DNA from: Thereva unica
Taxonomy: Eukaryota > Arthropoda > Insecta > Diptera > Therevidae
Length of the DNA stretch: 64,000 nt
Direction of reading: 5' to 3'
NCBI GenBank assembly: GCA_949987705.1
Contig: OX465286.1
Span: 7,355,445-7,419,444 of the forward strand
Made by a program: the position numbers and the translations under genes. Below are positions 58,053 to 64,000 of the stretch, piece after piece. Each line of letters opens with the position of its first letter. The stretch's first letter is position 1. The notes beneath the pieces were generated by a model. The model made no database searches. It was not told the origin of the DNA and saw nothing but the letters and a program-made list of their open reading frames with translations.

Positions 58053-58365
58053 ATAGGTCTTACCGCAGTTTCCAGTTACCCCCACTTAAATTGCGCATGG
58101 GATCGAAGGAAAAACGCAAACACATTGACGGTTTGAGTAGAGAAATCCGCACCCAAATTTATTCATGTACACCTAATAACCCACCTGAATAGTAAGAACT
58201 TGTAACTATATAGCTTAAGATTTTAAACCTCATTCGACCAGGCTTTAAAAATGGGGTTGCCTCATACAGCGAATGAACCCCATGTAGCAAATGAGAGGCA
58301 TGCCGAAAGAGGGCCTTCCTTTAGCTTGCTCATGAGCACCGATACTGAAATGAGGTGTATGTGTT
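58053..58365. other. Unassigned spacer
   Basis: No gene, RNA or repeat is recognised. Confidence 0.4.
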
Positions 58366-58515
58366 CAGAGGCGACGCTTTCTTAGCTGCAAATGGTGCAC
58401 TCGCACCGGGCGCAATTGGATGGACGGGCGCAATTTCAGAAATTAAGATTTAAAAATAAATTTAAAACTTGGAAAATACAAAAATTGTAAAAGTGTTCCC
58501 TCATCCGCAAGAAAT
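58366..58515 (+). mobile_element. hAT-like MITE (GGCGC family), 5' part
   Basis: Starts CAGAGGCGACGCTTTCTTAG, continues AATGGTGCACTCGCACCGGG and GGCGCAATTTCAGAAATTAA. The 3' half is missing. Confidence 0.75.
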
Positions 58516-58880
58516 TAAACAACTTTACCCAATTACTCTCCCTGTATTTCTACTAAACCGCTAAAGCGGGGAAACTTTACTTCTCCTCGTGCAGGAACTT
58601 ACCCGATATATTATCTTACTCAAGAAATGTTCCTCGAGAATGTACTCTGGGACACTTTTTCCGCTCACACAAAGGATAAAATTGTTGTGATGCCTGCGTA
58701 TTGTTTATTGCTGTTTACTATAATTGATATAAACTTGAGGCCGTGTGGTTTTCAGTCAGTCCTGTGCTTTTTCAGGGGAAGTCCTGGGCTTGTATTTGAA
58801 GTCAATTTGTGTTTTGGTAAATATTCTTCAAAATTGATATTGACTTATATGTATGTAGTTTAAATCTTTGTTTATACAGA

Positions 58881-59068
58881 TGCACCATCTAGACCATCGG
58901 TATTTCAATATTGAATAACTCTGACATTTTTTAGCCAATTTCGACAAAAGTACACGATTCTGAAACGTTTTTGAGCACCATTTTAGCTTAGCGGAGTCGA
59001 TAAACAAAACTATAGAATTTTGGGGAACAGAAACCCCACGTCATTCATGAAGCATCACTGTACGACGA
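58881..59068 (+). mobile_element. mariner relic copy B, left part
   Basis: The left end GCACCATCTAGACCATCGGT with the following 45 bp matches, in reverse, the right end of copy A at 20083-20146. The sequence then jumps to the middle of the transposase: GGAGTCGATAAACAAAACTA corresponds to VNKQN in copy A. The N-terminal half of the gene is therefore deleted. The relic breaks off at about 59068, where the L2b LINE begins, and resumes at 63108. Confidence 0.78.
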
Positions 59069-59134
59069 TAAAAGATGAATTCAAAAATTCAACCCTGCCA
59101 CAACACTGCTACAGACTTCTAATTACTGAATTCT

Positions 59135-59908
59135 TTGCTTAAATTTGATAATGTTTGTGATAGAATAAACTCCCCCTCGGCGGCGCCAGTATCTTATGAC
59201 GCCTTACAGGTAGGGGAGAAGCTTCTTTCTACACCCTGTCCTACAGCTGTTTCTCCAACGGCGGATGATGCAGCTGCTCTTAACACCACAGCTCTGAACG
59301 ACCCGGCCATAATACTTGAAAAGGGCCCTTCGGTGGAGACTGCCCCCAGTCTGGCTCATGACCACAACAAAGCCCGTAGAAAGAATGGAAAACGCAGTCG
59401 TAAAGTTAACGTTACGGATGCTGTCACTGCAAACCCCCATACTAGCTCGTCTATCCGCGCACCCTCACTTCCAATGGGCTCAAACTATATCCCAGAACCG
59501 GTTGCGGCATCAACCTCTCCTATTAGTATCGTTGGACCGTCGGGCACTGGGGATACTGAGTCTCCGGTAACCTCCGCGAATCTGATAACGGTACCCAAGC
59601 CGCGAACTATTTTCATTTCGCGTTTCTCCCCTGAAACTACGTGCGAGGCAATTAAAGAATACCTAATGGGGAAAACTATTAATCCTGCTACAGTCTCCTG
59701 CAGGAAGATCAGCAATGTTTCCAAACCGGTTGCGTCTTTCATCTTGACCGCACCGCCCAATACCGCTGAAAAGCTTTTAGACCCCACGTTCTGGCCTCCT
59801 GGTGCCTTTTCAAAATGTTTTGTCCCCCGCACGCGCGAGCAGCGCACTCCTGATACTCTACAAGTTTCAAAAAACTTAAGACGCTTTCCCTCTATTACCA
59901 AAACGTGA
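59135..59908 (+). CDS. LINE ORF1 (RRM-like), partial (L2b)
   Basis: An RNA-binding ORF1-type protein that would coat the element RNA. Its 257 codons have a low-complexity, Ser/Pro/Thr/Ala-rich N-terminal part with a basic patch KARRKNGKRSRK (about 79-90). Residues 157-235 hold an RRM-like fold signature: RTIFISRFSPETTCEAIKEY as the first strand and helix, later VASFILTAPPN and a closing WPPGAFSKCFVPR. This C-terminal pattern recurs in insect LINE ORF1s. The N-terminus of a normal ORF1 appears to be missing, so the first AUG may be fortuitous. The stop codon lies inside ORF2's open frame; the last 55 nt overlap it. A A AAA AAC heptamer at 59869-59875 is in the ORF1 frame (codons 246-247). Confidence 0.75.
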   Translation: MLKFDNVCDRINSPSAAPVSYDALQVGEKLLSTPCPTAVSPTADDAAALNTTALNDPAIILEKGPSVETAPSLAHDHNKARRKNGKRSRKVNVTDAVTANPHTSSSIRAPSLPMGSNYIPEPVAASTSPISIVGPSGTGDTESPVTSANLITVPKPRTIFISRFSPETTCEAIKEYLMGKTINPATVSCRKISNVSKPVASFILTAPPNTAEKLLDPTFWPPGAFSKCFVPRTREQRTPDTLQVSKNLRRFPSITKT

Positions 59909-62763
59909 GGGGAATCAGATCTAAAACCCAAGATGTGTTTCTGTCGACTTCGGCCAGTGATTTCGATATAATCGCTTTTACAGAAACATGGCTATACAGT
60001 GGGATTCTTAATGCCGAACTTTTCGACTCTTCCTTCCAAGTTTTTCGGAGGGATAGATATATTGACTCGGAGGCTCGTGGAGGTGGTGTACTACTTGCAT
60101 GTAGTAACCTTCTCAACTGCTGCTTAATAACGCTTCCTGATTTTTCCAACACTTTAGACATTGAGGTCCTCGCTCTCAAAGTCTCCCTTGTTCATAACAA
60201 CTTATTTTTAATCTGCTGTTACATCCCACCAGATATGTTCAGCACTCTTGACGATAGAGGTCAAAATCTCTATGATATTCTAATCACTTGCATAAATCAT
60301 ATCCAAGATATGATGGATTCCAAAGATGAACTCCTACTTGTAGGTGATTTTAACTTACCCAATGTTAAATGGGTATCGTGCGATGATGACGATAACTACC
60401 TTCCTGGAAACAACCTTAACTCTAAGGAATCCAGCTTTCTGAGTTCCTTATTTTCCTGCGGCTTGTGCCAAATGAGCGGTGTGAATAATATTTTAGGAAG
60501 GCGGTTAGATCTTGTATTCTTTTCCGACTCAGACAACATGAATGTTGAGCCTAGCTCAATTGTCTTGTCACCTGTCGATAATTATCACCCTCCTCTTCTA
60601 CTGAGCTATTGTTCTGTCTTTAACAATAAGCCAATCCCAGAGGAGTCAACCTTTACCTTTAACTTTAAAAAAGCCAACCTTGAGGAACTGTCATCCAAGC
60701 TCACTTCGGTCGATTTCAATTGGTTGCTCTCACCTAATGAGTTGGATGTCGATGTAGCCAGATTTTACTCCGTCCTGTATGAAACTTTCGCATCCTGTGT
60801 ACCTATCGAGCCGTTAAAATCGTCCAGATCATCCCCACCGTGGTACAACTCCGAGTTGAGACGTACCAAAAACCTGAAGAATAAACTCTGGAAAACCTAC
60901 CTGAAGAAGAAAGACACTGTGAGTTTCGATGCATTTCTCAATTGCTATGACCAATTTCATGCTCTCTCCGAAACCCTCTATAAAGAGTACCTCAGAAACA
61001 TGGAAGGTAAAGTGTATGGTGATCCCAGAGCATTCTTTCAATTTATCAACACAAAGAAAAAAGTTGATAATTATCCTTACACCATGCAATACGAGAACTC
61101 CCTTAGTTCTAATTCAGCCGAAATTTGTGAAAATTTTGCATCGTTCTTCCTCAAATCTTTCTCGTCCCCTATATTCCAACCAGATGAAGACAATTTTCGA
61201 CATATCAATGCAATCCAAACGGCTCAAAACTTTTCCCTGTCTATAACCAGGGATGATATCTCGAAACATATAAATGAACTTCCACAAGATTTTTCGTCCG
61301 GCCCTGATGGAGTCCCTCCAGCTGTTCTAAAATCCTGTGCAGGGGCCCTACTGTCTCCTCTTCTTTGTTTATTTCAAAAATCCCTAAATAAAGGGCGCTT
61401 CCCAACCTTATGGAAGAACTCTTTTATAATACCTGTCCATAAGAAAGGCTGTAAAAACGAAATATCTAATTATAGGCCAATTGCGAAATTGTCGTCTATA
61501 CCAAAACTCTTCGAATCCATTATTTATTCTGCTATCGCCCCTATCTGCAAGAGGCTTATCTCAACAAACCAACATGGTTTTCTTGCAGCCCGTTCCACTA
61601 CTACTAATTTACTGGAGTTCTCTTCACACACAATTAGAGGCTTTGTCACTGGCTGCCAAACTGATTGTGTCTATACAGATTTTAGTAAGGCTTTCGACAA
61701 GCTCTCCCACTCTATTATAGTTCTTAAACTAAAGAAATTAGGCTTTCCGCATGCCCTTGTGGATTGGTTCCAGTCGTACTTAGCCGATAGAACCTACCAG
61801 GTTCTATTCCGCGGAGTCAAATCGAAGAATATCGAAGCGTCCTCTGGAGTCCCGCAAGGCAGTCATCTTGGCCCTCTTCTTTTTATTTTATCGATTGACG
61901 ATATTGTTACACTGCTAAGGCACTGTAAAATCCTTATTTACGCTGATGACATCAAACTGTATCGCCACATAAGGAGTATAGAGGATTGCAAACTTCTGCA
62001 AGCAGATCTAAACACCTTCTATTCTTGGTGTTCCAACAACAACCTTGTGCTTAATATTAGTAAATGCGAGATCATGACTTTTTGTAGGAAACGTGGTGTT
62101 ATAACTTATGACTATACTTTCCTTGACAACAAGGTCTCCCGTACTGAATCTGTAATCGATCTGGGGGTTAGGTTAGAAAGTAAGTTGGATTTCTCCACCC
62201 ACATCAATTATATCTCCTCCAAGGGCAATTCAGTCCTGGGATTTATAAAAAGATGGTCCAAAGAGTTCAACAACCCCCTCGTCACTAAACACCTGTACGT
62301 ATCCTTGGTTAGGCCTTTGCTTGACTACGCTTCCCAGGTATGGTCTCCTTACTACTCCTCCCATGTTAGTAGAATCGAATCGGTTCAAAGGAAGTTCGTC
62401 CGGTTTGCACTCAGCCACCTCCCGTGGGATGACCCACTCGCTCTTCCGCCTTATGAGAACAGACTTAAATTGCTCAACTTAAGCTCCCTCCATAAGCGCC
62501 GTGAGGTCGCTGACGTTATATTCGTTCATCGAGTGATGAATGACAAGGTGGACTCTGGTTTCTTAAGAAACCGCGCGTCATTTAGAGTGAATAACTACAA
62601 CCTGAGAGGTGAACCTCTCTTGCACATTAATTCCTCTAACACCAATTATGGCATGTTCGAACCCGTTAATCGCATGCTTATAAATACTAACAACAATAGG
62701 AGTGTGTTTAGCTTGCTAACCAGTGAAGTTGTCCTTAAAAGGACACTTCTCAATGTGGCGTGA
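59854..62763 (+). CDS. LINE endonuclease-reverse transcriptase (L2b ORF2)
   Basis: It nicks the target and copies the element RNA. The frame is open from 59854, just after a stop, and reads YYQNVRGIRSKTQDVFLS, the usual start of an endonuclease domain. No AUG occurs before the conserved motifs; the first in-frame Met is about 110 residues further on, so translation probably enters from ORF1. Counting from the GUG at 59905, TETWL is near residue 27, GDFNLPNVKW near 149, a DNYHPP catalytic-His block near 222. The RT has NYRPIAKLS, YTDFSKAFDKLSHS, SSGVPQGSHLGPLLF and YADD at 679-682. A thumb (DLGVRLESKLDFSTHI) and a long C-terminal region follow. No RNase H. There are no internal stops, so it may be recently active. 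A Jockey/CR1-group affinity is inferred. Confidence 0.9.
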   Translation, partial: YSTSFKKLKTLSLYYQNVRGIRSKTQDVFLSTSASDFDIIAFTETWLYSGILNAELFDSSFQVFRRDRYIDSEARGGGVLLACSNLLNCCLITLPDFSNTLDIEVLALKVSLVHNNLFLICCYIPPDMFSTLDDRGQNLYDILITCINHIQDMMDSKDELLLVGDFNLPNVKWVSCDDDDNYLPGNNLNSKESSFLSSLFSCGLCQMSGVNNILGRRLDLVFFSDSDNMNVEPSSIVLSPVDNYHPPLLLSYCSVFNNKPIPEESTFTFNFKKANLEELSSKLTSVDFNWLLSPNELDVDVARFYSVLYETFASCVPIEPLKSSRSSPPWYNSELRRTKNLKNKLWKTYLKKKDTVSFDAFLNCYDQFHALSETLYKEYLRNMEGKVYGDPRAFFQFINTKKKVDNYPYTMQYENSLSSNSAEICENFASFFLKSFSSPIFQPDEDNFRHINAIQTAQNFSLSITRDDISKHINELPQDFSSGPDGVPPAVLKSCAGALLSPLLCLFQKSLNKGRFPTLWKNSFIIPVHKKGCKNEISNYRPIAKLSSIPKLFESIIYSAIAPICKRLISTNQHGFLAARSTTTNLLEFSSHTIRGFVTGCQTDCVYTDFSKAFDKLSHSIIVLKLKKLGFPHALVDWFQSYLADRTYQVLFRGVKSKNIEASSGVPQGSHLGPLLFILSIDDIVTLLRHCKILIYADDIKLYRHIRSIEDCKLLQADLNTFYSWCSNNNLVLNISKCEIMTFCRKRGVITYDYTFLDNKVSRTESVIDLGVRLESKLDFSTHINYISSKGNSVLGFIKRWSKEFNNPLVTKHLYVSLVRPLLDYASQVWSPYYSSHVSRIESVQRKFVRFALSHLPWDDPLALPPYENRLKLLNLSSLHKRREVADVIFVHRVMNDKVDSGFLRNRASFRVNNYNLRGEPLLHINSSNTNYGMFEPVNRMLINTNNNRSVFSLLTSEVVLKRTLLNVA
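59869..59914 (+). promoter_or_regulatory. Candidate -1 ribosomal frameshift signal
   Basis: The heptamer A AAA AAC (59869-59875) is aligned with the ORF1 codons, as the canonical X XXY YYZ requires. Slipping back one base enters the ORF2 frame at CTT (59875). Nine nucleotides downstream, TTTCCCTC (59885-59892) can pair with GAGGGGAA (59907-59914), one pair being G-U, around a 14-nt loop. Spacing and stem are typical of -1 signals. Function is not shown. Confidence 0.6.
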
Positions 62764-62904
62764 CTCTCTGCGTGCCTCACTCCCTTATTAGTTTTGCATG
62801 CTTCTCTGTTTAATGTTTTTGAACTTTTATGTTTTTAATATTTTATGTTTGCATGTCTCAGCTGAGCCACGGCAGTGGTAAAATTTCCCAGCCATGCTGG
62901 GAAG

Positions 62905-63060
62905 TGCGCCTTCTGCGTTAGAAGAGAAACTCTATATATGTATATATATATATACATATATATATTTATATATATATATGTGTGTATGTGTATGTATATA
63001 TAGATTTTCAAGCTTAACTGAAAAGTGCGCCTTCTGTGCTAGAAGGGTTAACTCTTATTT
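62905..63060 (+). repeat. Duplicated hairpin block and TATATG tail in L2b 3' UTR
   Basis: AAGTGCGCCTTCTGCGTTAG (62910 on) and AAGTGCGCCTTCTGTGCTAG (63024 on) flank a TATATG/TA microsatellite (62934-63002). In both, CTTCT and AGAAG form a 5-bp stem; the loops differ (GCGTT, GTGCT). Confidence 0.7.
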
Positions 63061-63107
63061 ACAGATGTAGAAATGTTGAGTTTTTGAATACACCCAAAGT
63101 CACTGCT

Positions 63108-63196
63108 TGGGCCGGAGTGTGCTCAAAAAGCATGATCGGGGGGCCATTTTTTGTTCAAGGTTACTATCGTTAGATATTGGCGTACTTTGTATGTCC
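63108..63196 (+). mobile_element. mariner relic copy B, right part
   Basis: AAAGTCACTGCTTGGGCCGG AGTGTGCTC corresponds to copy A at 19717-19744 and encodes the KVTxW-VCSK region, followed by an intact-looking IGGPFFVQG-type segment. It breaks at about 63196, where a deleted hAT MITE follows. Confidence 0.72.
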
Positions 63197-63297
63197 GGGC
63201 AAATGGTGCACTTGCACCGGGCGCAATGCGATTGGGCCGCAATTTTTCCCCATTGTCCTTGATTGCGAAAAAATTGCATACTGCACCGGGCGCATAA
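63197..63297 (+). mobile_element. hAT-like MITE (GGCGC family), internally deleted
   Basis: GCAAATGGTGCACTTGCACC and GGGCGCAA at the left, CATTGTCCTTGATTGCGA in the middle and TACTGCACCGGGCGCATAAA at the right. The outermost 20 bp on the left and the A-rich middle are absent. Confidence 0.72.
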
Positions 63298-63349
63298 AAT
63301 CGATTAAATTACTGTATATTATGTGCCTGGGCATCTCTAACAACTAATA

Positions 63350-63657
63350 TGGGCCTCGGTGGTCTAGGGGTAAGGCGCCTGACTACTATCCCCAGAGGTC
63401 CCGGGTTCGATTCCCGGCGGTGCCACGGTCCTAGCCTTTCCCAATTTCCCACCTACATAACTTTCCTTCTTTCTTCTTCCTTCTTTGCATTCCTGATTCC
63501 TCCTGTCATAGCCTTCACTAGTTCTCTTCCCCGCTCCACCAAGCGCATGTCATCGGTTGGTTGATGAGATTCAACTCGTTTCAGGAGGCATAACACTCCA
63601 GCGAGTTGTTCTCGATGCCCCGATGTCAGAGTCGCGAAATGATTGGGAGTAGGTGAA

Positions 63658-63693
<36 letters not shown>

Positions 63694-63846
63694 CGCAGCT
63701 ATGACAGTTCTTTTCTTCACTTCTCTCTTTATCTTCCGACTAGAGCTGCTGTTCGACATTTCAAAAATAAATACATGGTCGACAGTACAAAGGGGCCTTC
63801 CCTAAGTCTCTAGTGTGTCACATAAAAAAAAAAAAAAAAAAAAAAA
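63350..63846 (+). mobile_element. tRNA-derived SINE (copy A)
   Basis: The head at 63352-63424 is tRNA-like, with A box TGGTCTAGGGG (63360-63370) and B box GGTTCGATTCC (63404-63414). The acceptor-like and anticodon-like arms pair imperfectly, so it is not a working tRNA. The body has the core at 63551-63598, an internal A run of about 32 (63659-63690) that copy B lacks, and a 3' tail with AGTACAAAGGG at 63784-63794 and CACATAAAA before the poly(A) (63824-63846). The tail matches the J1 LINE 3' end. Confidence 0.9.
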
Positions 63847-64000
63847 ATGCGTCCTTTTTCATTAATATATTAATGAACTATAATAATATGGAAAAACGAT
63901 TAAATTAATGAATGATAAATCTTACAATTTCTCCTCAGCTTATGATGGAAATAAATGCAAATAATCCCGGAAATTCAATACTAAAAAAAAAAAAAAAAGG
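63847..64000. other. AT-rich end of window
   Basis: AT-rich sequence with an A run near 63983-63998. Nothing recognised. Confidence 0.45.

Larger units (their letters stand above)
59069..63105 (+). mobile_element. L2b LINE, near complete, inserted in mariner relic
   Basis: A plus-strand non-LTR retrotransposon with a partial ORF1 (59135-59908) and a full-length ORF2 (to 62763), then a 3' UTR with a TATATG microsatellite (62934-63002) flanked by two copies of a small hairpin block. It splits a mariner relic: transposase sequence stops at about 59068 and resumes at 63108 with AAAGTCACTG in the right order. ORF1 seems to lack its N-terminus, so the copy is probably 5' truncated. The ends are approximate. 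Confidence 0.82.

Noticed and set aside
63352..63424. tRNA gene
   Set aside because: A and B boxes are good, but the acceptor and anticodon arms do not pair properly, and a SINE body with poly(A) follows; a second copy with the same body is at 44.4-44.9 kb.

Overview
This window looks like a transposon-rich, AT-rich intergenic region of an invertebrate nuclear genome, most likely an arthropod. Non-LTR retrotransposons of several lineages lie beside tRNA-derived and 5S-rRNA-like SINEs, a mariner-type element, many terminal-inverted-repeat (TIR) MITEs, a 119-bp satellite array and abundant microsatellites. I recognise no host protein-coding exon and no functional RNA gene. Species cannot be named from the sequence alone.

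Layout. 1-7 kb: small MITEs, two copies of a hAT-type MITE, a minus-strand RNase-H-bearing LINE remnant (4.9-6.25 kb), then quiet DNA. 7.7-9.3 kb: a frame-broken RTE-like reverse transcriptase. 11.3-12.5 kb: the 119-bp satellite. 13-28 kb: MITEs, a mariner pseudogene (19.2-20.1 kb), a 5S-like SINE (25.3 kb) and a complete 977-bp TIR element (27.1-28.1 kb). 29-31 kb: a second RTE-like remnant carrying a nested hAT MITE, and an asymmetric MITE. 33-37 kb: internally deleted LOA/I-like LINE pieces, two foldback MITEs and a 3' fragment of LINE family 'J1'. 39-43 kb: a 515-bp Harbinger-like MITE and an apparently intact J1 LINE with a 984-codon endonuclease/reverse-transcriptase ORF and poly(A) tail. 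44-46 kb: a LINE remnant interrupted by a tRNA-derived SINE. 48-54 kb: a hAT MITE, a second 5S-like SINE and opposed LOA fragments. 56-58 kb: a filled hAT MITE and another MITE. 59-63 kb: a second near-complete LINE ('L2b' here; the name is only a local label) inserted in a mariner relic. 63.35-63.85 kb: the second tRNA-derived SINE.

How they work together. The tRNA-derived SINE shares its 3' tail (an AGTACAAAGGG block about 28 nt before the poly(A)) with J1, so J1 is the likely source of its retrotransposition machinery; a SINE-core-like block also lies just 5' of the J1 ORF. L2b has overlapping ORF1 and ORF2 with a canonical A AAA AAC slippery heptamer in the ORF1 frame and a possible hairpin 9 nt downstream. 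ORF2 has no AUG before its endonuclease motifs, which suggests -1 frameshift expression. The hAT MITE family has about a dozen copies; five show perfect 8-bp target duplications.

The LINE clade names (RTE, LOA, Jockey) are inferences from motif recognition by eye. All identity counts are by eye.
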